This document shows, one piece after another, positions 46,279 through 54,698 of a stretch of 64,000 nucleotides of DNA; position 1 is the first letter of the stretch; every line of letters starts with the position of its first letter. Position numbers and translations under genes: made by a program. The stretch covers positions 1-64,000 of the forward strand of contig JANNUS010000016.1 in assembly GCA_031395485.1 (NCBI GenBank). Reading direction: 5' to 3'. The notes below the pieces were generated by a model. That model worked only from the letters and a program-made list of their open reading frames with translations. It was not told the origin of the DNA and did not search any database. This stretch comes from UBA2336 sp031395485 (lineage in GTDB: Bacteria; Bacteroidota; Bacteroidia; Cytophagales; Cyclobacteriaceae).

Positions 46279-47028
46279 CTAGGTTGTCCACCATCTCAAA
46301 AATTTCCCTATCCATGTTTTTGATTCTGGTTTATTATGAACGGGTTTCTTTTTTACTTCTGGTTGCGCTTTCGAATTCTTTATGCGCTTAGGCTGCGTTA
46401 CAGACTTCACCTTCGCTTCGTAAAACTTTTTGCGCCTTTCGCGTTCGCGCTCAATCTCCGCTCGCTTTTTCTCTTCTGCCCCCCGCGCTTCTCGCTCACG
46501 CTGCAATTCTAACGGATTATTCCAACCACTTTGTTTAGTTCGTGTGGGGCTTTTTTGAGCGGGCTTTCTATTTAGGTTTCGTGACTTCGTTTCTTTCTCT
46601 ACAAGTGGGGTCTCGGCAACAATTAGTTCCTGAACTTCTTCAGTTTGCTCTACTAACGATTCTTTCTTTTTAATATCCGGCAGTTCAATCTTTCCCAATA
46701 CTTTTAACCCCGAGAGTTCAATTTTTTGAACCCGTATAATTTCGATTTCGGCAGCAGTCTTGTTTTCATCGGTCCCTGGAGAAATTATAACCGGCTCATT
46801 TACCGGTTGCACAATTTCTTCAACAGGAGGTAGTTCTTCTATCTCATCGGGTTCATTCTCAATCTTATCCAGGCTGCCAGGGGCGTAGTGTTGAATAATA
46901 ATTTCTACATGACCATCCTCCAAACGGGTATTGGAACTGGGGTCTATCTGAATGCCACTTTTGGCAAGAAATTCTACCAGCTGTGTTGTTCTTAGGGAAA
47001 GCCGTCTGGCTAATTGTCCGAGTCTCAT
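46279..47028 (-). CDS. Orphan IF2_N-like protein with low-complexity tail
   Basis: 249 residues from the ATG at 47028. Residues 1-48 (MRLGQLARRLSLRTTQLVEFLAKSG...HVEIIIQHY) closely follow the small helical IF2_N module found at the N-terminus of translation initiation factor IF2, but there is no GTPase domain. The rest is charged and disordered: acidic (about 55-85), a hydrophobic segment (KIELSGLKVLGKIELPDI), then a Glu/Arg-rich coiled coil (LQREREARGAEEKKRAEIERERERRKKF) and a Lys/Pro-rich tail ending WIGKFLRWWTT. The middle resembles the IF2 linker. Function unknown; RNA or ribosome binding is plausible. It starts just downstream of arfB on the same strand. Confidence 0.8.
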   Translation of the reverse strand: MRLGQLARRLSLRTTQLVEFLAKSGIQIDPSSNTRLEDGHVEIIIQHYAPGSLDKIENEPDEIEELPPVEEIVQPVNEPVIISPGTDENKTAAEIEIIRVQKIELSGLKVLGKIELPDIKKKESLVEQTEEVQELIVAETPLVEKETKSRNLNRKPAQKSPTRTKQSGWNNPLELQREREARGAEEKKRAEIERERERRKKFYEAKVKSVTQPKRIKNSKAQPEVKKKPVHNKPESKTWIGKFLRWWTT

Positions 47029-47048
47029 AACATTTCAATATTCGGGCG

Positions 47049-47056
47049 CAAATATA
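47049..47056 (-). promoter_or_regulatory. Bacteroidota -7 box TATATTTG before the IF2_N-like gene
   Basis: Exact TAnnTTTG match, 20 bases before the ATG at 47028, in the short space after arfB. Confidence 0.5.
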
Positions 47057-47070
47057 CCAATAAAGGTCTT

Positions 47071-47472
47071 TCAGAGTTTCTGGCGCCACTGCTTCTTTTC
47101 GGAATTTTGCTTTTTGTTTTTGATCCGTTTTTTAACTGCACCTTTCGAAGGCTTCGTAGGTTTTCTGATGTTACGTTTCTCAAATGCTTTGGTCAACAAT
47201 TTTTCAAACTTCTGTAATACAGCTTCCTTATTCTCCAGTTGTGAGCGGTTTTCCTGAGCTGATAGCACCAGCACTCCATCAGTGGTAAGTTTGGGCGCAA
47301 GTTTCTTTAAAAGTATTTCCTTCGCTTCTGGAGCTAACTTCTGAGAGTTCACCACATCGAACCTAATTGTGACTTTGCTGTTTACTTTATTTACATTCTG
47401 TCCGCCCGGACCACTGCTGCGTGCTACGCTGAAGGCTAATTCATTTTTTAATAGCTTTATAAATGTCGACAT
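47071..47472 (-). CDS. arfB: Ribosome-rescue peptidyl-tRNA hydrolase ArfB
   Basis: 133 residues. It frees stalled ribosomes by hydrolysing peptidyl-tRNA in the P site. The catalytic GGQ is at 23-25 in ARSSGPGGQNVNKVNSKV, as in class I release factors. The domain ends near residue 105 and a Lys/Arg-rich tail (PTKPSKGAVKKRIKNKKQNSEKKQWRQKL) enters the mRNA channel. The usual size is 130-140. It is divergent from the FUSC-like gene and precedes the IF2_N-like gene, both translation-related. Confidence 0.95.
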   Translation of the reverse strand: MSTFIKLLKNELAFSVARSSGPGGQNVNKVNSKVTIRFDVVNSQKLAPEAKEILLKKLAPKLTTDGVLVLSAQENRSQLENKEAVLQKFEKLLTKAFEKRNIRKPTKPSKGAVKKRIKNKKQNSEKKQWRQKL

Positions 47473-47540
47473 CTGTTTAAATCAAAATCCTAAAGGAAGA
47501 TACAACTTATGTTTTACCTTCAACACGAAATTCAATCGCG

Positions 47541-48059
47541 ATGAACTTACGTTACAAAACGCTGGCAATTTACACCGCTAAATGCGTGACCGGAATCATT
47601 CTTTGTTTCTATATCTCCGCTTTATTACAAGAATGGGTTGATTATACTTGGTGCCTAATCTCCGTTGTACTTGTATTGTCGCCCGAAGGGAAAGATGCGC
47701 TTGACCTTGCGCTCACCCGCATTAAAGCTAACGTAGTTGGAGCCGCAACAGGAATACTCATTCTTATCCTACAAATACCAAGCCCTTGGAGTATCGCAGT
47801 GGGTGCTGCAGTTTCATTATTTGTCTGCGACCAACTAAAACTAAATACGGGTGCGCGATCAACGCTAGCGGCAATGATCATAATCCTCCTTTATCAGGAA
47901 GGAGGAACACCTGTTTGGGATTCGGCTGTTAGCCGGATGATTGCCGTTGTCATTGGTTGTTTATTGGGATTAATCATCACGTATGTATTCCATTCATTCA
48001 TTAAAATCAATGAACCTGCGCTAAACTCGGAAGCCGTGAAGAAAGAAAGAGAGGCATGA
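47541..48059 (+). CDS. FUSC/aromatic-acid-exporter-like membrane protein
   Basis: 172 residues. About 4-5 membrane helices (CVTGIILCFYISALLQEW, WCLISVVLVLSPEGKDALDLALTRIKANVVGAATGILILIL, AVGAAVSLFVCDQL, AVVIGCLLGLIITYVF). The RIKANVVGAATG and RSTLAAMIIILL segments fit the FUSC/ArAE half-repeat. It is shorter than full exporters (600+ residues) and may act as an oligomer. Substrate unknown. Confidence 0.75.
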   Translation: MNLRYKTLAIYTAKCVTGIILCFYISALLQEWVDYTWCLISVVLVLSPEGKDALDLALTRIKANVVGAATGILILILQIPSPWSIAVGAAVSLFVCDQLKLNTGARSTLAAMIIILLYQEGGTPVWDSAVSRMIAVVIGCLLGLIITYVFHSFIKINEPALNSEAVKKEREA

Positions 48060-48222
48060 AAGCAGATTAAAAATCCTACAACTAATCCTGTCAATTGTTT
48101 GTACCACCAATTTTAATTCTGCGAAGCAGTGATTCGACAGTATTCCTCCCCTAATTCAGTTCGCTTCAATGAGTTACAGATTATTAAGCGTACTTTTGTG
48201 GCTAGTCTGAAATACGAGATTG

Positions 48223-48292
48223 CAACGTCATCCATACCCGTCCCGATTGCCATCGGGGGGCACCGGTCCAGGATCTCCTCGCAATGACGTTG
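48223..48292. repeat. REP-like nested inverted repeat
   Basis: Outer arms CAACGTCAT (48223-48231) and ATGACGTTG (48284-48292) are perfect complements. Within them CCCGAT (48242-48247) pairs with ATCGGG (48252-48257) around a 4-base loop, and the rest is GC-rich, unlike its AT-rich surroundings. This has the shape of interspersed REP-like elements and sits in the longest gene-free stretch (48060-48330). Nothing else is seen there. Confidence 0.6.
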
Positions 48293-48330
48293 TTTCTGCG
48301 TAACTTTTTTAAACACTTATTAACACATTC

Positions 48331-50163
48331 ATGAAAACTTTTCAAGCACTTGGTTTATCCAAGGGGTTGTCGGACGCTGTTCAAGTAATCGGCTTCGAAA
48401 CACCCACCCCCATCCAGGAACAAGCTATTCCATTATTGTTAGCTGGTAACCGCGATTTCATTGGCCTTGCACAAACAGGCACAGGAAAGACTGCAGCCTT
48501 CGGTCTGCCGTTACTAGATCTTGTCGATGAAAACTCAAGAGAAACACAAGCGCTCATACTTGCCCCCACTCGCGAACTCGGCTTACAGATTGTAAGCGAC
48601 CTCGAGAACTTTAGCGAACGCTTTAAGAAACTCAACATTACAGCTGTGTATGGTGGAGCCAGTATCAGCGAGCAAATCCGTAAAGTGAAACGTGGTGCTC
48701 AAATTATTGTAGCTACACCTGGTCGTTTAATAGACTTACTTGGAAAAAAGGCAGTAAACCTTTCTACCATTAAATATGTGGTGTTAGATGAGGCTGATGA
48801 GATGCTGAACATGGGCTTCAAGGAAGATATTGATGAGATTCTCTCCACCACCCCCGACACTAAATTCACATGGCTGTTTTCGGCCACCATGCCCAAAGAA
48901 GTTCGGGCAATTGCAAAGAACTACATGAGCGACCCGCAAGAAATAACAGTGGGCGACAAGAATGCTGGTAACATAAACATCGAACATCAGTACATAGTAA
49001 CACAAGAGCGCGATAAGTATAGTGCCCTGAAGCGCATTTTAGATTATACACCCGATATTTTTGGTCTAATTTTCTGCCGCACCCGTATCGACACCCAGCG
49101 CATTGCAGAAAACCTGATGAAAGACGGCTACAATGCCGATGCCCTCCATGGTGATTTGAACCAGGCTCAGCGTGACCGTGTGATGATGAAGTTTCGTCAG
49201 AAGTCTGTACAGATATTAGTTGCTACGGATGTAGCAGCCCGTGGTATTGATGTCGATAACATCACGCACGTAATTCACATGAACATGCCTGATGAGATGG
49301 AGTTTTATACCCACCGAAGCGGTCGTACGGCACGTGCAGGTAAAAAAGGCATTTCTATTGCTATGGTAAGCAACCGCGAAACAGGCAAGTTGCGCCAAAT
49401 CGAAAAGACTTTAAAATCAACCTTCGTTAAGATTCCGGTACCAACAGGTCAGGAAGTATGTCAGAAACAATTGCTGGCGCTCATGCACAAAGTGCACGAA
49501 GTGAAGGTGAATGAAAAAGAAATTGCAGAGTTTCTACCTGCTGTATATGAGGCACTTAATGACCTTACAAAGGACGAATTGATTAAGCGTTTTGCATCAC
49601 TCGAATTCAACCGTTTTCTTGAATATTACCGTAATGCCCCCGACTTAAATGCGGATGGCAAGAGCAGCGATCGCGGAGCTGATCGAAATTCTTCAGGCGA
49701 CCGATTCTTCATTAACCTGGGTAAAATGGATGACTTGGATGTATCTACGCTTCTGGAGTTATTAGACGATTGCTGTGGTGTTACTAAAAAATCAATTGGT
49801 AAGATTGATTTAAAAGGAGCTTACTCCTTCTTTGAAGTAGATAAAGAAAAGACACAGGATATATTAAAGGGCTTTCAAGGTATTGAGTTTGCCGGCCGTG
49901 CTGTTCGGGTAGAGCTTACTGAACAGAAAAGTGGTGTTGGACGCAGCCGTGAACGCAGCGAATCTAACCCAAGCGGAGGTCGTGAGCGTAGCGAAAGACC
50001 GTTTAACCCTAGCCGTGATCGTAGTATTAGCGGCCAACGTAGCAGTGGTGGTGGAGGTCGTGAACGAAATGAACGAAGCGGAGGCTCACGTGAGCGAAGC
50101 AGCCGTAGCAGTTCAAGCGGTGATCGCAAACCGGGCGGGTATCCTAAAAGAACTCGTTCGTAA
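48331..50163 (+). CDS. DEAD-box RNA helicase (DeaD/CsdA-like)
   Basis: 610 residues. It unwinds RNA, often in cold adaptation and ribosome assembly. Q motif ETPTPIQEQAIP, motif I AQTGTGKT, II VLDEADEM, III SAT, VI HRSGRTARAG. A DbpA-type RNA-binding domain (about 460-535, FFINLGKMDDLDVSTLLELLDDCC) is followed by an Arg/Ser/Gly-rich tail (about 540-610) of SRERSE/RERSER/RDRS-type repeats. The tail's mix of Arg, Ser and Gly suggests RNA contact. Monocistronic; 34 bases before it end the REP-like element region. Confidence 0.95.
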   Translation: MKTFQALGLSKGLSDAVQVIGFETPTPIQEQAIPLLLAGNRDFIGLAQTGTGKTAAFGLPLLDLVDENSRETQALILAPTRELGLQIVSDLENFSERFKKLNITAVYGGASISEQIRKVKRGAQIIVATPGRLIDLLGKKAVNLSTIKYVVLDEADEMLNMGFKEDIDEILSTTPDTKFTWLFSATMPKEVRAIAKNYMSDPQEITVGDKNAGNINIEHQYIVTQERDKYSALKRILDYTPDIFGLIFCRTRIDTQRIAENLMKDGYNADALHGDLNQAQRDRVMMKFRQKSVQILVATDVAARGIDVDNITHVIHMNMPDEMEFYTHRSGRTARAGKKGISIAMVSNRETGKLRQIEKTLKSTFVKIPVPTGQEVCQKQLLALMHKVHEVKVNEKEIAEFLPAVYEALNDLTKDELIKRFASLEFNRFLEYYRNAPDLNADGKSSDRGADRNSSGDRFFINLGKMDDLDVSTLLELLDDCCGVTKKSIGKIDLKGAYSFFEVDKEKTQDILKGFQGIEFAGRAVRVELTEQKSGVGRSRERSESNPSGGRERSERPFNPSRDRSISGQRSSGGGGRERNERSGGSRERSSRSSSSGDRKPGGYPKRTRS

Positions 50164-50251
50164 ATAGTGGCCTCGCTAAAAATTTTCGCGGTAACTTTTG
50201 CATGTGTACGTATAGAATTGCTTAACTTTTCGCCACTAAATAAAACTTGCT

Positions 50252-50554
50252 ATGGCTAAGAAGAAAAAAGTTGCTAAAAAATCTAAAGCGAAGCCTGCTA
50301 AAAAGGCTGGAAAAAAATCAGCAAAAAAGGCTGGTAGGAAATCAGTAAAGAAGGCTGCTAAGAAAAAAGTTGTAAAAAGGGCTGCTCCTAAAAAGAAGGT
50401 AGCTCCTAAAGCGGCTCCTAAGAAGAAAGCTGCTCCTAGAAGAAAAGTAACAAAAGTTGCGAAGCCTGTTGCGCCTGCACCAGCTCCCCAGCCTGTAGCT
50501 CCTACTCCATCACTTTTCGGTAATTCCGGAGATGGAAGTGGTTCAGGTGTGTAA
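50252..50554 (+). CDS. Histone H1-like Lys/Ala/Pro-rich protein
   Basis: 100 residues, nearly all Lys, Ala, Pro and Arg: MAKKKKVAKKSKAKPAKKAG... up to VAPTPSLFGNSGDGSG. No fold motif, no signal. The composition and the K-A-A-P-K repeats are those of bacterial histone H1-like nucleoid proteins. Basic over the first 70 residues; the last 30 lack charge. It lies 88 bases after the helicase and is closed by a strong hairpin. DNA or RNA binding is inferred from composition. Confidence 0.8.
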   Translation: MAKKKKVAKKSKAKPAKKAGKKSAKKAGRKSVKKAAKKKVVKRAAPKKKVAPKAAPKKKAAPRRKVTKVAKPVAPAPAPQPVAPTPSLFGNSGDGSGSGV

Positions 50555-50577
50555 TCTGATTCTCAATTTAAGATTTC

Positions 50578-50605
50578 AAAAATCCCCGACTTGTTGGGGA
50601 TTTTT
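50578..50605. terminator. Bidirectional terminator between the H1-like and acyltransferase genes
   Basis: Perfect 10-bp stem AAAAATCCCC (50578-50587) and GGGGATTTTT (50596-50605) with 8-base loop, so a T-run follows the stem on each strand. Confidence 0.88.
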
Positions 50606-50621
50606 GCTTTTAAGCAGATGC

Positions 50622-51176
50622 CTATAGGTGGCCTAGGCTCTTCTCGGTGTATTTTCCTTTTATGGGGCGGAAAAATTTTAAGATATGCTCAAAATCAGAG
50701 TCTTGGTTTTGAGTGGTATAAAATGGCTCTGAAAGAACTAAACGTTTGTGTTCGAAATCAAGGCCTACCATAATAATTGGTACTCCAGCTTTTTTGGCAA
50801 TGTTATAAAAACCAGTTCGCAATTTATCAACACGGTTACGGGTTCCCTCTGGAGATAACGCTATCCCAAATTCTTCATGCGAATCAAAAATCTTTACCAC
50901 TTCATCTACCATATTTTTATTCTGACTGCGATCAACTGGGTATCCACCAAGTGCACGGAAAAAAAATCCAAAAGGAGGTGTAAATAATTCCTTCTTACCC
51001 AAATATTTTGCTTTCTCTAGTCGTAAGACCTTTCGGAACATTACGCCAATTATAAAATCCCAACTACTCGTGTGGGGAGCAACAATAACTACGTACTTTT
51101 TGATCTGGGTTGGGAATTCGCCCATAGATTTCCAACCCATGAGACTAAGAATAAGCTTACAGACTAATCGGATCAT
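50622..51176 (-). CDS. Acyl-glycerol-phosphate acyltransferase-like (PlsC superfamily)
   Basis: 184 residues. Catalytic HX4D motif at 35-40 (HTSSWD) and the substrate motif SPEGTRNR at about 108-115 are typical of lysophosphatidic-acid acyltransferases. GKKELFTPPFGFFFRALGGYPVDR covers block II. A short N-terminal hydrophobic segment could dip into the membrane. It is smaller than the main PlsC (about 240) and may act on another lipid. Convergent with the H1-like gene. Confidence 0.85.
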   Translation of the reverse strand: MIRLVCKLILSLMGWKSMGEFPTQIKKYVVIVAPHTSSWDFIIGVMFRKVLRLEKAKYLGKKELFTPPFGFFFRALGGYPVDRSQNKNMVDEVVKIFDSHEEFGIALSPEGTRNRVDKLRTGFYNIAKKAGVPIIMVGLDFEHKRLVLSEPFYTTQNQDSDFEHILKFFRPIKGKYTEKSLGHL

Positions 51177-51185
51177 GGAATTTTA

Positions 51186-53846
51186 TCAACTTTGCTTTGT
51201 TGGAAACCTGACTGTAAAAATCGTGCCTTGTAAATCACTCACTACCGATATTTCTCCATTCAGTTTTTCTACCGCTTTTTTAACAATGTAAAGACCAAGG
51301 CCATTACCCTTCGATCGCTCATTGCCTCTGAAATACATTTCAAAAATTCGAGGCATGTATTCATCCGGAATACCCTCTCCATTATCTTGTACTTCCATTA
51401 CCACATCTCCGTCTAAAGGATAGACTTTAAACTGAATAACTGGATGTTTATCCCTGCTGAAGAAAATTGAATTCTCAACAAGGTTTTCAATAATAATTCG
51501 AATCAAGGCAGCGTATGAATAGACAGACTCGGTCAGTTTAATTTCAGGAAATACTTTAATGCCCGTACGGTGAATATCATCATGAAAGGCATCACACACG
51601 CTATCAAAAATTTCCTTAAAGAAAATTTCCTTATACACGAGCTCTTGCCCACCCATATCACTAATAGACTGAAGTTTTACCAGCATCTTATCTAAATAGT
51701 GTGCAGTATCATTTACTTTAGAGAATAATTCTAAAGCATTTTGATCTTTAATGGTAATCTTAGCCACTTCCGCAAGTCCCATAAACGTTGTTAGCGGTCG
51801 TCTGAAGTCATGAGATGCCCGGTAGAAGAATGTATCCAACTCTTTATAGGCTTGCTTCAATTCGGTTGTACGTTCATCAACCTTAACTTCTAAATTCTTA
51901 TTGATTTGGGCAATAGATTGATTAGCTTCAATCAACTCTTCTGATTGCGCCTGTATCTCCTCATTTTTTTCAACGATCTCAAGATTCAGATCGGTTAGCA
52001 CTTGGTTTGATTCCGATAGTTCCTCTGCCTGTGCTTGTATTTCCTCATTTTGTTCACTGATGGCCATATTCAGTTTGCGCATGCGTTTGGAATTTCGGTA
52101 GACATTAAACGCGATCGTTGAAACAAGCAGGAAGCTAATAATACCAGACACTATAATAATAAGCTGTATTTTTAGACTGGAGCGCTGAATCTTAAGTTGA
52201 CTTTCCTGTAACGCTCTTTCATTATTGAGAAGTACAATCTCATTATCCTTTTTCTCTACTTGGTAGAGTGCCTGCATCTCAGCAAGTTTGCCCGCAGTAC
52301 CCTCAGAATAAACACTATCATTCAGAGATTGATACTCCTTTCTGAACGTTAAGGCTTTTTTATAATCTCCTTTTACCTCGTACAAGTCAGCAAAATAACC
52401 TGCGTTGTTTCGTAGCAAAAGTTTGGATTGACTTTTTATTGCCAATAGTCTGGATCTTTCAAGGTACTGTTCTGCCTCATCCAATCTCCCTTTTGCAATC
52501 AACAAGTCGGCCAAGTGATTGTATGATATACTGACACTAAAAGTATTTTCAATACCTTCTTCAATTGCAATTGCTTCCTTTTGAAGACTAAGGGCTTTGT
52601 CTATATCCTTCAATTCAACATATACCAGCGACATATTAAAAATGGAAGCCGCTACTCCTTCAGGGTGTTTTATTTCTAATCGAATTTTTTTTGCCTTTTC
52701 ATGTTCAGATAGAGATTCCTGATACTTCTTCTGCAAAAGAAAAATTAACCCTCGTACATTTTGGCAACTTGCAACCCCATACCTATCTCCAATTTTCTCG
52801 CGAATTGTTTGGGACTGATCAGTATAATTCAACGCTAACGGATAATTGCGCTGGTCTTTATAAATCCACGCAATCTCATTGTATATCTGTGCTGTTTCGA
52901 AAATGAGTTTATACTTTTCAGTAATTCGTAATGCTTGAAAAAGATACTTATTTGCTAAATCATAATCACCGAGTTCAATATAAATGGTACCAATCAAAAT
53001 CAATACATCTACCTTTTGAGGTGGATATGTGTAAATTTCAACTAGGGCAAGCGCATCTAATCCAGATTTCAACGCACTCGGAAAATTTCCTTTTCTATAT
53101 TCAAGTTGAGCCTTATTAAATAAACACTTAATCTGATGGTAATAATCTTCCAGTTTTTGAGCTTCCGAACACATTCTTGAAAAATAACTACGAGACTTAT
53201 CAAACTGTAGCAAGTTTTGATACGCTTGTCCATACGTACTAAAAACATCTAGTTCGTAATAGGCATCCGGGTAATCTCGAAGAATTGCTGCCGCGCTATC
53301 CAGGTATTTAATAGCCTGTTCATTTTGCCATAGTTTAACGTTTATTATGGCTAAATTTTTATAGAGTGTAGACAAATTGTACTTAACACTATTGCCAATA
53401 TTCTTAATCGCGAGTTGGTTGATTATCACGGCAGAATCAAACATGGCCTGATCACGATACGTGACTCCCATGAGCGTAAGATTGTATGCCGTTTCGTTAT
53501 CTGAATCTTCCGCTTTTATGGCATATGATTTTTTGTAATTCAGAATGGCAGATTGGTGCATGCTTTTGCTGGCATACCCAAGACCGACCATTGTATAAGC
53601 ATTTTTAATTCCTTTAGGATACTTGATTTTGATCGCCTCAGCCAGCGCTTGATTGGCATATATAAATGCCACACTATCATCATAATCGTAGAATTGGTAG
53701 GCCAATTGGTTGAGGGCATCAACTTTATCTATACCCTTTGCCCCTTTTTCCAACACATTTAACAGGCTGTCTTTTACGTGGCGTTGTGAGAGCACCAGCT
53801 GAGTACTCAAAAAGTAAAAAATAACTATAAGAAAAGGCCTAACCAT
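51186..53846 (-). CDS. TPR-containing sensor histidine kinase
   Basis: 886 residues. Signal peptide (about 1-20), then TPR helices over about 25-520 (e.g. KYLFQALRITEKYKLIFETAQIYNEIAWIYKD), a membrane helix (about 565-585, LIIIVSGIISFLLVSTIAFNVY), a double coiled coil (NEEIQAQAEELSESN and NEEIQAQSEELIEAN), HisKA with His in FFYRASHDFRRPLTTFMG and a HATPase domain with N box IIENLVENSIFFSRD and G box VQDNGEGIP, SKGNGLGLYIVKK. There is no response regulator next to it. The periplasmic TPRs suggest a protein or peptide ligand. Ends 9 bases before the acyltransferase gene. Confidence 0.93.
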   Translation of the reverse strand: MVRPFLIVIFYFLSTQLVLSQRHVKDSLLNVLEKGAKGIDKVDALNQLAYQFYDYDDSVAFIYANQALAEAIKIKYPKGIKNAYTMVGLGYASKSMHQSAILNYKKSYAIKAEDSDNETAYNLTLMGVTYRDQAMFDSAVIINQLAIKNIGNSVKYNLSTLYKNLAIINVKLWQNEQAIKYLDSAAAILRDYPDAYYELDVFSTYGQAYQNLLQFDKSRSYFSRMCSEAQKLEDYYHQIKCLFNKAQLEYRKGNFPSALKSGLDALALVEIYTYPPQKVDVLILIGTIYIELGDYDLANKYLFQALRITEKYKLIFETAQIYNEIAWIYKDQRNYPLALNYTDQSQTIREKIGDRYGVASCQNVRGLIFLLQKKYQESLSEHEKAKKIRLEIKHPEGVAASIFNMSLVYVELKDIDKALSLQKEAIAIEEGIENTFSVSISYNHLADLLIAKGRLDEAEQYLERSRLLAIKSQSKLLLRNNAGYFADLYEVKGDYKKALTFRKEYQSLNDSVYSEGTAGKLAEMQALYQVEKKDNEIVLLNNERALQESQLKIQRSSLKIQLIIIVSGIISFLLVSTIAFNVYRNSKRMRKLNMAISEQNEEIQAQAEELSESNQVLTDLNLEIVEKNEEIQAQSEELIEANQSIAQINKNLEVKVDERTTELKQAYKELDTFFYRASHDFRRPLTTFMGLAEVAKITIKDQNALELFSKVNDTAHYLDKMLVKLQSISDMGGQELVYKEIFFKEIFDSVCDAFHDDIHRTGIKVFPEIKLTESVYSYAALIRIIIENLVENSIFFSRDKHPVIQFKVYPLDGDVVMEVQDNGEGIPDEYMPRIFEMYFRGNERSKGNGLGLYIVKKAVEKLNGEISVVSDLQGTIFTVRFPTKQS

Positions 53847-53936
53847 ACCAAATCAAGCTTACAGCAATTAAAAGTACTTTCCAATACCATCCTTTTCAAA
53901 AAAGACATAAAAGGTTAAATTTCCAGATTCTTAACC

Positions 53937-54680
53937 ATGTTCAAAAACCTCTTATTAAAATCGCTAACGGAACTGCAACGCGAAAAGCAGCAAGACTATC
54001 GCAATGTTGTAATAACCCAAATCCTGATTGTAACCTTCGGGTTAACCCTTTCTGGCCCTGTTTTAGAAAACAGTTCATCCAATTTATCGAAATTCATTAT
54101 CACTGTATTTTTTGGTTTCGGCACAGTCTATAACTTCCTTCTTTTGGATTTACTCCGGAACTTCACCAAGAGTCGCATATTGATTATCGTGATCTTTATC
54201 GTGCTAATCGGAATGATCATTTTTGGCGTACTTACTGAATTTCCATACTATAAAATCTTAGCCATTGACAGAAGAACAACACTCCTTATCATCCATGGCT
54301 TACTCTTTCCAATTGAAATAACAATAATAAGCTTTGCCATTCGAGACATCTTTATGGGGCAATATTTTACGCCCGATAAACTATGGGGGTCTGCCTGTGT
54401 TTTTTTAATGATCGGGATTTCATTTGGCAGTTTATACGACTTACTTTGCACCATCAATCCGGGAAGTCTGGGAGAAAGCATTGAACTGGGATTTCCTACA
54501 TATTCAGAGTGTGTGAATTACAGTTTTTGCATTTTAGGCGGTGTTGATACGGGCTATCCGAACACAACAAAAATAATCCGTAACATAGGCGTGATTGAAG
54601 CTGTCTGGGGCACCTTATTTTCCGTACTAATAATCGGTAAACTGTTAGGCCTCCCAAAACCAGAAGAATCGAATAAATAA
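53937..54680 (+). CDS. Ion-channel-like membrane protein with unusual pore loop
   Basis: 247 residues. About 6 membrane helices. The C-terminal third has the order pore helix-loop-helix of a two-pore-helix channel: PTYSECVNYSFCILGGVDTGYPNTTKIIRNIGVIEAVWGTLFSVLIIGKLLG. It resembles the YFSFVTLTTVGYGD..P..R..A..E...G......I..L pattern of potassium channels, with the filter replaced by GGVDTGYPN. The N-terminal half has four helices. No ligand domain. It precedes a prohibitin gene by 18 bases. Function unknown; ion selectivity cannot be inferred. Confidence 0.65.
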   Translation: MFKNLLLKSLTELQREKQQDYRNVVITQILIVTFGLTLSGPVLENSSSNLSKFIITVFFGFGTVYNFLLLDLLRNFTKSRILIIVIFIVLIGMIIFGVLTEFPYYKILAIDRRTTLLIIHGLLFPIEITIISFAIRDIFMGQYFTPDKLWGSACVFLMIGISFGSLYDLLCTINPGSLGESIELGFPTYSECVNYSFCILGGVDTGYPNTTKIIRNIGVIEAVWGTLFSVLIIGKLLGLPKPEESNK

Positions 54681-54698
54681 CCATTAATAAAATCGAAT

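Noticed and set aside
47369..47581. Plus-strand 70-residue frame across the arfB start
   Set aside because: Antisense to arfB and overlapping the FUSC-like start; no supporting features.
48060..48330. tRNA or small-RNA gene
   Set aside because: No cloverleaf or CCA end; the structure is a nested palindrome of REP type.
49931..50167. Plus-strand Ala/Val-rich frame of 78 residues
   Set aside because: It is a frame shadow of the Arg/Ser-rich helicase tail.
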